DNA from: an uncultured Bacteroidia bacterium
GTDB taxonomy: Bacteria > Bacteroidota > Bacteroidia > Bacteroidales > UBA932
Length of the DNA stretch: 54,026 nucleotides
Direction: 5' to 3'
NCBI GenBank assembly: GCA_902774145.1
Contig: CACYHC010000012.1
Location: forward strand, 1-54,026
The notes beneath the pieces were generated by a model, which did no database searches, had not been told where the DNA came from, and saw nothing but the letters and a program-made list of their open reading frames with translations. A program made the position numbers and the translations under genes. Shown in pieces: positions 23,753 to 32,490 of this stretch (its first letter is position 1; each line of letters starts with the position of its first letter).

Positions 23753-24748
23753 GTGAAGATTGGAAACATCAATTTAGGTGACCGGCCGGTGCTGTTGGCG
23801 CCGATGGAGGACGTGACGGACCGCTCGTTCCGGCTGTTGTGCCGGGAACAGGGGGCCGATATGGTCTATACCGAATTCGTGCCCTCGGACGGACTGGTGC
23901 GGGATGCCCGCAAGGCCATCGAGAAGATGTACACCCTGGAGGAGGAGGCCCCGGTGGGCATCCAGATTTACGGGCACATTCCCGAATCGATGGTGGAGGC
24001 GGCGAAGATGGCCGAGGCGGCCGCGCAGCTTGCCGGCGGTCACGGAGCGGACCTGATCGACATCAATTTCGGCTGTCCGGTGAGCAAGATTGCCGGGCGG
24101 GGTGCGGGCTCCGGGATGATGCGCGAGCCGGACAAGATGGTCGCCATTACCCGTGCGGTGGTGGAGGCGGTGAAGCTGCCGGTAACGGTCAAGACGCGCC
24201 TGGGATGGGACGAGGGCTCGAAAATCATCGTCGAGCTGGCCGAGCGCCTGCAGGATGCGGGCATCGCCGCGCTGACCATTCACGGACGGACGCGCTGTCA
24301 GTTGTACTGCGGAAAAGCGGACTGGACGCTCATCGGCGCGGTGAAGAACAACCCCCGGATGCGGATTCCCATTATCGGCAACGGCGATATCGATTCGCCG
24401 CAGAAGGCCCGCGAGGCGTTCGGCCGCTATGGTGTGGACGGCATTATGGTCGGGCGTGCGTCCTTCGGGCACCCCTGGATCTTCCGCGAAATCAAGCATT
24501 TCCTGCAGACGGGAGAGGAGTTGCCGCCGCTGTCGGTGGCGGAGCGCGTGGCCCTGGCGCGGCGCCATCTGGCGCTTTCGCTCGCCGTGAAAGGGGAGCC
24601 GCGCGGGATTTTCGAGATGCGCCGGCACCTGAGCTGCTATTTCAAGGGACTGCCGGATTTCAAGGAGACGCGCATAAAAATGGTGACGACGCTATCGACG
24701 GAGGAACTCGACGCGATTTTTGATTATATTTGCACCCGCTATGCTTGA
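23753..24748 (+). CDS. dusB: tRNA-dihydrouridine synthase (DusB-like)
   Basis: The 331-residue FMN enzyme reduces uridine in the tRNA D-loop. The N-terminus reads VKIGNINLGDRPVLLAPMEDVTD; the GTG at 23753 is taken as start because an upstream extension would cross both promoters. NFGCPVSKIAGRGAGSGMM has the catalytic Cys; TVKTRLGWDEGS, TIHGRTRCQLY and GNGDIDSPQKA are the FMN and tRNA-binding motifs. The stop overlaps the lpxK start by 8 bases. Confidence 0.92.
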   Translation: MKIGNINLGDRPVLLAPMEDVTDRSFRLLCREQGADMVYTEFVPSDGLVRDARKAIEKMYTLEEEAPVGIQIYGHIPESMVEAAKMAEAAAQLAGGHGADLIDINFGCPVSKIAGRGAGSGMMREPDKMVAITRAVVEAVKLPVTVKTRLGWDEGSKIIVELAERLQDAGIAALTIHGRTRCQLYCGKADWTLIGAVKNNPRMRIPIIGNGDIDSPQKAREAFGRYGVDGIMVGRASFGHPWIFREIKHFLQTGEELPPLSVAERVALARRHLALSLAVKGEPRGIFEMRRHLSCYFKGLPDFKETRIKMVTTLSTEELDAIFDYICTRYA

Positions 24749-25829
24749 TACGGTCCTCCTTTTTCCTTACTGGCTGGCGCTGAAATGGCGCCATCGCCGC
24801 TATGACACGGGGAAGGTGAGCATCGAACGCGCCGAGGTGCCGACGGTCTGCGTGGGCAATATCACCGCCGGCGGCACGGGCAAAACCCCGCACGTGGAGC
24901 TGATTCTGCGCCTGCTGCTCAATTCCGACGAATGGGCGATGCGCAATATCGCCGTGCTGTCGCGGGGGTACAGGCGCAAGGGCAGCGGTTTCGCGGAAGT
25001 GGAACTGAACGGCAGCGCCCTCCTTTGCGGCGACGAGCCGGTCCAAATCAAGAAAAAATTCCCCGTCGTGCGCGTGGCCGTCGATGCGGACCGTGTCGAC
25101 GGATGCCGGCGCCTCTGCCATCCGGACGCGAAGGACGTGCCCCCGGCGGACTTTATCGTGCTCGACGATGCCTTCCAGTACCGTCGCCTGCGCGCCGACC
25201 TGAACATTGTCCTCGTCGATTTCAACCGTCCCGTGCACACGGACCTGCTGCTCCCGCTGGGGCGCCTGCGCGATCTGCGCGAACGCCTCTGGGAGGCCGA
25301 TGTCATCGTGGTCACCAAATGCCGGGAGACGCTGGACGAGACGGAGAAGGAGGAGTTCGCCGCGCAGATGGGCCTGCTCGAATACGATTGCTACGACCAC
25401 CTGGCCACCACCCCCACCGGGAAGCGCATCTGGGTGTATTTCACTTGTATCCAATACGAGGCCTGCGAACCCTTGTTCGAGGAGTCCAATCCCCGTTTTA
25501 TCTATTCGAAGAAGGCGGTCCTGATGACGGGAATTGCCCGCAACGCCCTGCTCTGCGACCACCTGGGGGCCCGTTACGAGTTGCTCCGTGTCTTTGATTT
25601 CCCGGACCATCACCGCTTTACCCGGCTGGATTTCGCGCGGATTCTCGCGGTGGTGCGCCGGCACCCCACGGCGGTGGTGCTGACCACCGAAAAAGACGCC
25701 CAGCGCATCGCAAATGCGCCGGACGTCCCTCAGATGCTGCGCGAGCGCCTGTTCTACCTGCCCATCCGGGCGGAGTTCGTGACGCCCTCGGAACGCAGTT
25801 CGTTCCGTGCCCGGATTGTCAGACCGTAA
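24741..25829 (+). CDS. lpxK: Tetraacyldisaccharide 4'-kinase (lipid A)
   Basis: The 362-residue inner-membrane-bound kinase phosphorylates the lipid A precursor. MLDTVLLFPYWLALKWRHR is the usual N-terminal anchor; VGNITAGGTGKTPHVE is the Walker A, and VLSRGYRRKG, GDEPVQIKKKFP, DDAFQYRRL and VVVTKC follow. The start at 24741 sits within dusB. The last 11 bases overlap the 3' end of the convergent frr. Confidence 0.93.
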   Translation: MLDTVLLFPYWLALKWRHRRYDTGKVSIERAEVPTVCVGNITAGGTGKTPHVELILRLLLNSDEWAMRNIAVLSRGYRRKGSGFAEVELNGSALLCGDEPVQIKKKFPVVRVAVDADRVDGCRRLCHPDAKDVPPADFIVLDDAFQYRRLRADLNIVLVDFNRPVHTDLLLPLGRLRDLRERLWEADVIVVTKCRETLDETEKEEFAAQMGLLEYDCYDHLATTPTGKRIWVYFTCIQYEACEPLFEESNPRFIYSKKAVLMTGIARNALLCDHLGARYELLRVFDFPDHHRFTRLDFARILAVVRRHPTAVVLTTEKDAQRIANAPDVPQMLRERLFYLPIRAEFVTPSERSSFRARIVRP

Positions 25830-26388
25830 GGATTTCCTTTTCCTTCGCCGCGACGATTTCGTCGATTGTGGCGATGTTCTTGTCGGTAATCTTCTGTACT
25901 TCCTCCTCGGCTTCCTTTTCGGTGTCCTCGGAGAGGCCGTCGTTCTTCTGGGCCTTGCGGAGCTGGTCCACCGCGTCGCGGCGGGCGTTGCGGACGACGA
26001 TTTTTGCGTTCTCGCCGGAGGCTTTGGCCTTCTTGATCAGTTCGCGGCGGCGTTCCTCGGTCAGGGCGGGAACGGTGCAGCGGATGATTTCGCCGTTGTT
26101 CTGGGGGGTGAGTCCGACATTGGAGTCGATGATGGCCTTTTCGATGGCGGCAATCAGGCTGCGCTCCCAGGGCTGGATGGCCAGGGTCTTGGCGTCCGGG
26201 GTGGTGATGGAGGAAACCTGGCCGATGGGGGTCATCGTACCGTAATAGCTGACCATCACGTTCTTGAAGATGGACGGGTTGGCCTTGCCGACGCGGTAGG
26301 TCTTGAGGTCTTCTTCCAGGAAGAGGACGGCTTCCTGCATCTTCGCGTCGATATTCTCGACAATCTTTTTTGCTTGCTCGGTTAACAT
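25819..26388 (-). CDS. frr: Ribosome recycling factor
   Basis: The 189-residue protein frees ribosomes from mRNA after termination, with EF-G. MLTEQAKKIVENIDAKMQEA is the N-terminus, and YYGTMTPIGQVSSITTPD, IQPWERSLIAAIEKAI and LTEERRRELIKKAK are family motifs of the triple-helix bundle and hinge. The upstream in-frame extension of 27 residues runs into the intergenic gap and pyrH and is rejected. It follows pyrH by 16 bases. Confidence 0.95.
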   Translation of the reverse strand: MLTEQAKKIVENIDAKMQEAVLFLEEDLKTYRVGKANPSIFKNVMVSYYGTMTPIGQVSSITTPDAKTLAIQPWERSLIAAIEKAIIDSNVGLTPQNNGEIIRCTVPALTEERRRELIKKAKASGENAKIVVRNARRDAVDQLRKAQKNDGLSEDTEKEAEEEVQKITDKNIATIDEIVAAKEKEILTV

Positions 26389-26404
26389 ATCCTTTGATTT
26401 GATT

Positions 26405-27109
26405 TTATGCGTGTACCAGGGTGCCGGCCTTGCCGCCGCGCAGGATGTCCAGCAGGGCGTCCGGATCATTGATATTGAAGACCACGATGGGGACGGGCCC
26501 CTGCTCGCAGAGGGCGAACGCCGTGGTGTCCATGACTTTCAGGCGGTCGTTGATGGCTTTCTCGAAAGTCAGTTCGTCGAATTTGACGGCATCCGGGTTC
26601 TTCAGGGGATCTTTGTCGTAAACGCCGTCCACCCGCGTTCCTTTCAGCACGGCCTCCGCACCCAGTTCCAACGCCCGCAGGGCGGCTCCGGAATCGGTGG
26701 AGAAATACGGGTTGCCGGTGCCTCCGGCGAGGAGCGCTACGCCTCCGCGTTTGAGTACGGCGAGCGCCGAGTCGCGGTCATAGTAGCGGGCAATCGGCGC
26801 CATCGGCGTTGCGGTGAAGACCTCCGCCTCGATGCCTTCGCTGCGAAGGGCTCCCGCCAGTGCAAGGGAGTTGATGACGGTCGCGAGCATCCCCATGCGG
26901 TCGCCCGTGACACGGTCGAATCCTTTCCCTACGCCCTGCAAGCCGCGGAAGATGTTTCCGCCTCCGGTGACGATGGCCATCTGGTGACCTTCCCGCACCG
27001 CGGCGGCGATGCGATGCGAGAAAACTTTCAGGTATTCCACATCGATGCCCCGGCCTTCCTGTCCGCCAAGCCGCTCTCCGCTTAATTTCAAAAGGACTCT
27101 TCTGTACAT
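26405..27109 (-). CDS. pyrH: UMP kinase
   Basis: The 234-residue amino-acid-kinase fold enzyme makes UDP. LLKLSGERLGG, VTGGGNIFRG, DRMGMLATVINSLAL, LAGGTGNPYFSTDSGAALRA and KGTRVDGVYDKDPLKNPD are family motifs. The start at 27109 (MYRRVLLKLSG) is the family N-terminus; longer frame is promoter DNA. pyrH-frr is the usual bacterial pair, but here tsf and rpsB, which often come first, are nearby on the other strand. Confidence 0.95.
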   Translation of the reverse strand: MYRRVLLKLSGERLGGQEGRGIDVEYLKVFSHRIAAAVREGHQMAIVTGGGNIFRGLQGVGKGFDRVTGDRMGMLATVINSLALAGALRSEGIEAEVFTATPMAPIARYYDRDSALAVLKRGGVALLAGGTGNPYFSTDSGAALRALELGAEAVLKGTRVDGVYDKDPLKNPDAVKFDELTFEKAINDRLKVMDTTAFALCEQGPVPIVVFNINDPDALLDILRGGKAGTLVHA

Positions 27110-27133
27110 AGTGTCTGGCTTTTGTTCGAAACA

Positions 27134-27141
27134 CAAAAATA
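27134..27141 (-). promoter_or_regulatory. -7 element for pyrH-frr
   Basis: The minus strand reads TATTTTTG, 24 bases before the ATG at 27109. Confidence 0.55.
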
Positions 27142-27173
27142 CCGGAAAATTATGAAACTTGCAAGATATGGCG

Positions 27174-27181
27174 TATATTTG
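27174..27181 (+). promoter_or_regulatory. -7 element for sdhC
   Basis: TATATTTG matches TAnnTTTG, 25 bases before the ATG at 27207. Confidence 0.6.
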
Positions 27182-27206
27182 CAAACCTTATCATATTATT
27201 GACGCG

Positions 27207-27935
27207 ATGTTTATTTTTACTTCTTCCATCGGCAAAAAATTCATCCAGGCCGTCAGCGGAGCATTCCTGATCGTGTTCCTGCTGCTGCACGCCACCATCA
27301 ACTTCTTTTCCGTCATCGATTCCTTTACGGGCAAGTACGGTGCCTGTGCGGGGGACGATGCCCTCTTCTCCGAAGGGGACGGCCTCTTCAAGCTGGGCTG
27401 TGACTTTATGTCCACGCCCGTCATCAGCATCATGGTCCCCATCCTGGCGCTGGGCTTCCTCATCCATATTCTTTATGGTTGCTGGCTCACGGCGCAGAAC
27501 CTGCGGGCGAGGGGCGGCCTGAAGCGCTATGAGGTCTCCAGCCGGGCGGCGGCGGATTCCTGGTCGTCGCGCAATATGCTGGTGCTCGGCGCGCTCATCC
27601 TGCTGGGCATCGCCTGCCACCTGATGGATTTCTGGGCGAAGATGCAGCTCCCCGAGATGTTCGGGATCGGCACTTTCGAGAACAACCCCTACCTGCTGCT
27701 CAATGTCACCTTCGGTTCCTGGTGGCTCCTGGCCCTGTACCTGCTGTGGTTCCTAATGCTGTGGTTCCACCTCTGCCACGGGTTCTGGAGCATGCTGCAG
27801 ACCGTGGGCTGGAACGGCAGCACCTGGTTCGGGCGCATCAAGGTCATCAGCATCATCGTTTCCAGCCTGATTTGCCTGATGTTCGCCGCGGTGGCCGTCA
27901 ACGCCTATATCCAGGCGAATTTCCTTGCCGCCTGA
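27207..27935 (+). CDS. sdhC: Succinate dehydrogenase/fumarate reductase cytochrome b subunit (Bacteroidetes type)
   Basis: The 242-residue membrane protein anchors the complex and binds haem b and quinone. It has about five membrane segments: GAFLIVFLLLHATINFF with a haem-ligand-type His, ISIMVPILALGFLIHILYGC, ILLGIACHLMDFW, LLALYLLWFLMLWFHLCHGFW and ISIIVSSLICLMFAAVAV. The flavoprotein and iron-sulphur genes that normally follow are absent; rplM comes next after 110 bases. The start at 27207 gives the usual MFIFTSSIGKKFIQ. Confidence 0.88.
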   Translation: MFIFTSSIGKKFIQAVSGAFLIVFLLLHATINFFSVIDSFTGKYGACAGDDALFSEGDGLFKLGCDFMSTPVISIMVPILALGFLIHILYGCWLTAQNLRARGGLKRYEVSSRAAADSWSSRNMLVLGALILLGIACHLMDFWAKMQLPEMFGIGTFENNPYLLLNVTFGSWWLLALYLLWFLMLWFHLCHGFWSMLQTVGWNGSTWFGRIKVISIIVSSLICLMFAAVAVNAYIQANFLAA

Positions 27936-27952
27936 GGGCGCGGGAAATGATT

Positions 27953-27984
27953 TTTGGTTAAAAGTAAAATAATTGCTACCTTTG
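27953..27984 (+). promoter_or_regulatory. Complete -33/-7 promoter for the rplM operon
   Basis: TTTG (27953-27956), a 20-base spacer and TACCTTTG (27977-27984) fit the Bacteroidetes primary sigma consensus in sequence and spacing. Confidence 0.8.
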
Positions 27985-28045
27985 CGACCCCTATTTTGTG
28001 TAGGGATCGCAAATTTTTTGTATTAACCAGTTAAAGATCAACACA
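27984..28045 (+). promoter_or_regulatory. rplM leader with a 5' hairpin
   Basis: The 5' end of the expected mRNA can fold CCCTA (27989-27993) with TAGGG (28001-28005), flanked on the DNA by GCGA/TCGC. A T-run (28013-28019) follows. L13 often regulates its own operon through leader RNA, and leaders have been described in Bacteroidia; a covariance search would be needed to assign this one. Confidence 0.4.
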
Positions 28046-28498
28046 GTGGACACACAAAGCTACAAAACTGTATCTCTCAACAAGGAGACAGTGGACAAGA
28101 AGTGGGTCGTCATTGATGCGACGGATCTCGCACTGGGTCGTCTGGCTGCCCGCGTGGCGCTTGTCCTCCGGGGCAAGAACAAGCCCGGCTTCACCCCGCA
28201 CGTGGACTGCGGTGACAATGTCATCGTCGTCAACGCGGAGAAGGTGGCGCTGAGCGGCAAGAAGATGACCGACCGCGTCTACACGCGCTACACCGGATAT
28301 CCCGGCGGACAGCGTTTCACGACGCCCAAGGAGATTCTCGCCAAGAGGCCTACCGAACTCGTCCGGAGAGCAGTGAAGGGTATGCTCCCGAAGACGCGCC
28401 TTGGCAACAAGCTGATCGGTAACCTGTTCATTTACGCAGGTCCCAATCATCCGCACGAGGCCCAGAACCCTAAAACTATCAAGTTGAACGAAATTTAA
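28046..28498 (+). CDS. rplM: Ribosomal protein uL13
   Basis: The 150-residue protein has WVVIDATDLALGRLAARVA, KPGFTPHVDCGDNVIVVNA, YTRYTGYPGG and GMLPKTRLGNKLI, all typical of L13. The start is GTG at 28046 (VDTQSYKTVS). It is the first gene of rplM-rpsI-rpsB-tsf. The Bacteroidetes version has a slightly longer N-terminus. Confidence 0.95.
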   Translation: MDTQSYKTVSLNKETVDKKWVVIDATDLALGRLAARVALVLRGKNKPGFTPHVDCGDNVIVVNAEKVALSGKKMTDRVYTRYTGYPGGQRFTTPKEILAKRPTELVRRAVKGMLPKTRLGNKLIGNLFIYAGPNHPHEAQNPKTIKLNEI

Positions 28499-28507
28499 AC
28501 AGAGCAA

Positions 28508-28897
28508 ATGGAACAGACAAACGCCCTTGGAAGACGCAAGGCAGCTGTTGCTCGCGTTTATCTCGCAGCCGGTAAAGGCAACGTTACGATCAACGACCGT
28601 CCCGTGGAGGAGTATTTCGCCCTCGAGTCGCTCCGTTACATCGTCGCCCAGCCTTTCGAGGTGACGGCCACCGCAGGTCAGTTTGACGTGAAGGTGACCA
28701 TCGCCGGCGGTGGCATTAAAGGCCAGGCCGAGGCCATCCGTCTCGGTATCGCCCGCGCCCTCTGCGAGCTGGATGCAGAAGCGTACCGTCCCGCGCTCAA
28801 GGCCGCCGGTTTCCTCACCCGCGATGCACGCGAGGTCGAGCGCAAGAAACCCGGTCAGCCCGGTGCCCGCAGACGCTTCCAGTTCAGCAAACGTTAG
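28508..28897 (+). CDS. rpsI: Ribosomal protein uS9
   Basis: The 129-residue protein begins [19 protein letters not shown]. It shows [19 protein letters not shown] and ends [11 protein letters not shown], the basic tail that reaches the P-site tRNA. It follows rplM by 9 bases, the standard pair. Confidence 0.95.
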   Translation: MEQTNALGRRKAAVARVYLAAGKGNVTINDRPVEEYFALESLRYIVAQPFEVTATAGQFDVKVTIAGGGIKGQAEAIRLGIARALCELDAEAYRPALKAAGFLTRDAREVERKKPGQPGARRRFQFSKR

Positions 28898-29068
28898 AAG
28901 CGAACCGCTGTTTTACGGCACGGATGCGGTTGTAAACTGCCCCTGCAGGTGGTTGCCGCTCCGCGGAAAAGGTCAGGGACCGGTCCCGCTGAAGTCCGCT
29001 ACCCGGACCTTGAAGAAAAGAGTCCGCCCGATGCGGCGGAAAAGGATCAAGAAATCAGAAACAAAACA
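28898..29068 (+). promoter_or_regulatory. Spacer and possible leader before rpsB
   Basis: The 171-base gap has no convincing gene. AACCGC (about 28902) and GCGGTT (about 28927) form an inverted repeat, and several GC-rich complementary stretches follow. An S2-responsive leader is possible, as S2 regulates itself in other bacteria, but nothing here proves it. Confidence 0.25.
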
Positions 29069-29929
29069 ATGTCAAGAACAAATTTCCAAGAACTGCTTGA
29101 TGCAGGCGTACATTTCGGGCATCTGGCCAGGAAGTGGAACCCCAAAATGGCTCCCTATATCTTCGACCAGAAGAACGGAATCCACGTGATTGACCTGCAC
29201 AAGACCATCGTCAAGATTGACGAGGCCGCCGAGGAAATGAAGCAGCTCGCGAAGTCGGGCCGCAAGATTCTCTTCGTGGCGACCAAGAAACAGGCGAAAG
29301 ACGTCGTCTCCGAGAAGGCGACGGCTGTCGGTATGCCTTCGGTGACCGAGCGCTGGGCGGGCGGTATGCTTACCAATTTCCCGACCATCCGCAAGGCGGT
29401 CAAGAAGATGAGCACCATCGACAAAATGAAAGAGGACGGCACCTTCGAGAAACTTGCAAAGCGTGAGCGCCTGCAGGTGGACCGCCAGAGAGCCAAACTC
29501 GAGAAGAACCTCGGCTCCATCCGCGATATGAGCCGCCTCCCTTCGGCCCTTTTCGTGGTCGATATCCAGAAGGAAGCCAACGCGGTGAAGGAAGCCAACC
29601 GGCTCAACATTCCGGTATTCGCAATGGTCGATACTTGTTGCGATCCCACTCCCATTGATTATGTGATTCCGGCCAATGATGATGCCACCAAGTCCATCGA
29701 GTGCATTATGAACGCCCTCTGCGCCGCCATTGCGGAAGGTCTGGAGGAGCGCAAGCTCGAGAAGGACAAGGAAGCCGTTCCCGAGGAAGGCGCTGAGGAA
29801 GTGAAGGAAGCTCCCGCCGGCAAGAAACTCCGTGCCCGCAAGGGTGCGAAGGCTGCCGAAGAGGCTCCCGCCGCCGAGCCCGTCCAGGCCGAGGCCGCTC
29901 CCGCTGAGGAAGCCCCCGCCGCCGAATAA
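29069..29929 (+). CDS. rpsB: Ribosomal protein uS2
   Basis: The 286-residue protein starts MSRTNFQELLDAGVHFGH, followed by KWNPKMAPYIF, RWAGGMLTNFPTI and DTCCDPTPIDYVIPANDDA. After about residue 225 it has a low-complexity extension rich in Ala, Glu and Pro (EEAPAAE at the end), common in Bacteroidales. The start is the canonical ATG; the open frame continues 40 codons upstream without coding signs. Confidence 0.95.
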   Translation: MSRTNFQELLDAGVHFGHLARKWNPKMAPYIFDQKNGIHVIDLHKTIVKIDEAAEEMKQLAKSGRKILFVATKKQAKDVVSEKATAVGMPSVTERWAGGMLTNFPTIRKAVKKMSTIDKMKEDGTFEKLAKRERLQVDRQRAKLEKNLGSIRDMSRLPSALFVVDIQKEANAVKEANRLNIPVFAMVDTCCDPTPIDYVIPANDDATKSIECIMNALCAAIAEGLEERKLEKDKEAVPEEGAEEVKEAPAGKKLRARKGAKAAEEAPAAEPVQAEAAPAEEAPAAE

Positions 29930-29958
29930 TTGTTCCATCGAATAAAAAACTACTGACT

Positions 29959-30954
29959 ATGGCTATTACAGCAGCAGATGTAATGAAGTTGCGCAAGATG
30001 ACCTCCGCCGGCATGATGGATTGCAAGAAGGCGCTGGAGGAGGCCGAAGGCAACTTTGAAAAGGCTATCGGCATCATCCGCGAGAAGGGTAAGCTCGTTG
30101 CCGCCAAGCGTGCGGACCGCGAGACCACCGAAGGTGCGGTGAAGGCCCGCGTCGCCGGGGGCAAGGGCATCCTTGTCTGCCTGGGTTGCGAGACCGATTT
30201 CGTGAGCCGCAACGCTGATTTCCAGACGCTTGCGGAAGCGATCGCCGATGTCGCCATCGCCAATTGCCCCGCCGACCTCGAAGGCCTGAAGGCCTGCAAG
30301 ATGGCGGACGGTTACACCGTGGCCGAGGCCGTCGAGGCCCAGACCGGCAAGACCGGTGAGAAGCACGTTCTCGTAGGCTACGCCCTTGTGGAAGCCCCCT
30401 TCGTGGTGGAATACATCCACAAGATCAACGGCAAGCTCGGCGCGCTGGTGGGCTTCAACAAGGAAGTTCCCGCCGACCTCGCGAAGGGTGTCGTGATGCA
30501 GGTGGCTTCGATGAATCCCGTTTCCCTCTCCAAGGAGGACTGCCCGCAGGCCACCATCGACAACGAACTTGCCGTGGCCGTGCAGAAGACCCGCGAGGAG
30601 CTGGTGCAGAAGGCCGTTGACGCCGCTCTGAAGAAGGTGGGCATCAACCCGAACCTGGTGGACAGCGAGGATCACATCGAGTCCAACATCGCCAAGAAGT
30701 GGCTGACTGCCGAGCAGGCGGACCAGGCCCGCGGCATCATCAAGACCGTCGGTGCCGAGAAGGCCGCCTCGCTGAGCGAGCAGATGGTCCAGGGTATCGC
30801 GAACGGCCGTCTGGCCAAGTTCTTCAAGGAGCAGACGCTCCTCGAGCAGGACTACCAGATGTCCGACGAGAAGATGACCGTCGGCCAGGCTATCGCCGCC
30901 GTCGATCCGGAAGCGAAGGTGGTTGCCTTCAAGCGCTTCTCCCTGAACGACTAA
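29959..30954 (+). CDS. tsf: Elongation factor Ts
   Basis: The 331-residue nucleotide exchange factor for EF-Tu starts MAITAADVMKLRKMTSAGMM, with the UBA-like domain, and has CETDFVSRN, the TDFV motif that contacts EF-Tu. The length exceeds that of E. coli because of a longer second core domain. It is the last gene of the ribosomal operon and is followed by a terminator. Confidence 0.95.
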   Translation: MAITAADVMKLRKMTSAGMMDCKKALEEAEGNFEKAIGIIREKGKLVAAKRADRETTEGAVKARVAGGKGILVCLGCETDFVSRNADFQTLAEAIADVAIANCPADLEGLKACKMADGYTVAEAVEAQTGKTGEKHVLVGYALVEAPFVVEYIHKINGKLGALVGFNKEVPADLAKGVVMQVASMNPVSLSKEDCPQATIDNELAVAVQKTREELVQKAVDAALKKVGINPNLVDSEDHIESNIAKKWLTAEQADQARGIIKTVGAEKAASLSEQMVQGIANGRLAKFFKEQTLLEQDYQMSDEKMTVGQAIAAVDPEAKVVAFKRFSLND

Positions 30955-30970
30955 TCTTTGTCTTTCGTTA

Positions 30971-31007
30971 AAAAAAACCGGCAGCCCCGCGGCTTGCCGG
31001 TTTTTTT
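30971..31007. terminator. Bidirectional terminator between tsf and the flippase gene
   Basis: ACCGGCA (30977-30983) pairs with TGCCGGT (30995-31001). It is preceded by A7 and followed by T7, so it can stop both convergent transcripts. Confidence 0.9.
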
Positions 31008-31011
31008 GTGT

Positions 31012-32439
31012 TTACCGCTGCCGGAGCGACCGGTAAACGCAGAACGCGTAGACGCCCAGCAATCCCGTATTGACGGCGAGCAGCGCCACCGTTCCCAGTC
31101 CGGCGAGCGCCAGCATATTGGAAATTTTGAGCAGCGCGGTGGTCAGGACCACATAGAATACGGCACTGCGCAGGTCGTAGGCCACGGGGTATTTCTTCGC
31201 GCCGATGAAGTAGCTCAGCAGCATCGCCGTTCCGTAACCCGCCAGCCCGGCCCAGGCGCAGCCCATATAGCCGCTGCGCGGCACCAGCAGGATATTGAGC
31301 GCAATCATCACCGCCGCGCCGATGCCGCTGATGACCGCCCCCCAGACGGTCCGGTCCGAAAGTTTATACCAGAACGACAGGTTGAAGTACACGCCCATAC
31401 AGATTTCCGCCGCCATCACCACCGGGACGACCCTGAGCCCTTCCCAGTAGCTGCTGCCCACAAAATACTTGAGCACAGGCAGATAGAACATCACGGCAAG
31501 ATAGGCCAGCAGGCTGAAAATAATAAAATACTTCATCCCGTCGATGAGCGTCTGCGGACTGTTCCTGTCCTTGCTGCTGCCGAACACGATGGGTTCGTAG
31601 GCATAGCGGAACGCCTGGGTCAGGAGCGCCAGGATCATCGCAATTTTCACGCAGGCGCCGTAAATGCCCAGCTGCACCTTTCCCTCCGGCCCGGGCACCA
31701 GCCAAGGGTAGAGAATCTTGTCCGCCACCTGGTTCAGGATGCCCACCAGCGAGAGCAGCAGCAGCGGCCAGGTATAGCGCAGCATCCTCTTTGCCAAAGC
31801 CTTGTCAAAACCGTAGCCCAGGCCCTTCAGTTCGGGGATAAAGTACAGGAACACCGACGCGGTGCAGACCAGGTTCACCCCGAAGATGAAGCCCACGCCC
31901 CCGTCCGGCGCCTGGTAATAACGCGGCAGTACCAGGAACACGAAGAGGTTCAGCAGGATATTGGGGATGATGAAGGCGAACTTGCAGAGCATAAACTTCA
32001 CCGCCTTTCCCGTCTGCCGCAGGCGGCTGAACATAATGGCCTGGAACGCGTCCATCGCCACGATAATGGCCATACAGCCCACATACCAAGGGTGGTCCGC
32101 ATAGCCGAGCGCCGATGCGATGGGCGAGAGCAGCACCAGCACTGCCGCCGCAAAGAACAGCGCCACGCTGCCGACCATCCTGAGGGTCGTGCCGTACACC
32201 AGGCGCGGATCTTCCCCTTCCTTCGACGAGAAACGGAACAGCGTCGTTTCCATGCCGAAGGTCAGCAGCGCCAGGAGCAGCGCGGTATAAGCGTAGAGGT
32301 TCGTGACCGTGCCGTAGCCTCCGCAGGAAGCGGGAATCTTCGTTGTATAGAGCGGCACGAGCAAATAATTGAGAAACCTGCCCACGATGCTGCTCAGGCC
32401 GTAAACGGCGGTATCTTTTGCCAGCGATTTCAGATTCAT
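31012..32439 (-). CDS. Polysaccharide/lipid-linked oligosaccharide flippase (MOP superfamily)
   Basis: The 475-residue protein has about 12-14 membrane segments. MNLKSLAKDTAVYGLSSIVG and RFLNYLLVPLYTTKIPASCGGYG is the typical N-terminus of Wzx-like polysaccharide exporters. It is conserved in Bacteroidales outside variable capsule loci. The start is at 32439; the frame reaches far upstream across lutA only because of GC bias. Substrate unknown; a lipid-linked O-antigen, or peptidoglycan precursor transport of the MurJ type, cannot be told from sequence alone. Confidence 0.85.
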   Translation of the reverse strand: MNLKSLAKDTAVYGLSSIVGRFLNYLLVPLYTTKIPASCGGYGTVTNLYAYTALLLALLTFGMETTLFRFSSKEGEDPRLVYGTTLRMVGSVALFFAAAVLVLLSPIASALGYADHPWYVGCMAIIVAMDAFQAIMFSRLRQTGKAVKFMLCKFAFIIPNILLNLFVFLVLPRYYQAPDGGVGFIFGVNLVCTASVFLYFIPELKGLGYGFDKALAKRMLRYTWPLLLLSLVGILNQVADKILYPWLVPGPEGKVQLGIYGACVKIAMILALLTQAFRYAYEPIVFGSSKDRNSPQTLIDGMKYFIIFSLLAYLAVMFYLPVLKYFVGSSYWEGLRVVPVVMAAEICMGVYFNLSFWYKLSDRTVWGAVISGIGAAVMIALNILLVPRSGYMGCAWAGLAGYGTAMLLSYFIGAKKYPVAYDLRSAVFYVVLTTALLKISNMLALAGLGTVALLAVNTGLLGVYAFCVYRSLRQR

Positions 32440-32446
32440 GGTTGGA

Positions 32447-32454
32447 CAAAGATA
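32447..32454 (-). promoter_or_regulatory. -7 element for the flippase gene
   Basis: The minus strand reads TATCTTTG, 7 bases before the ATG at 32439. Confidence 0.55.
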
Positions 32455-32463
32455 ATAATTTTC

Positions 32464-32471
32464 TAACTTTG
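32464..32471 (+). promoter_or_regulatory. -7 element for lutABC
   Basis: TAACTTTG matches TAnnTTTG, 19 bases before the ATG at 32491. A TTG at 32442-32444 stands near the -33 place. Confidence 0.6.
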
Positions 32472-32490
32472 TGGGAAACCATTCCTGCCC

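Noticed and set aside
28898-29068. A coding gene before rpsB
   Set aside because: Open frames here are only extensions of rpsI or rpsB in frame, with no start and no coding signs.
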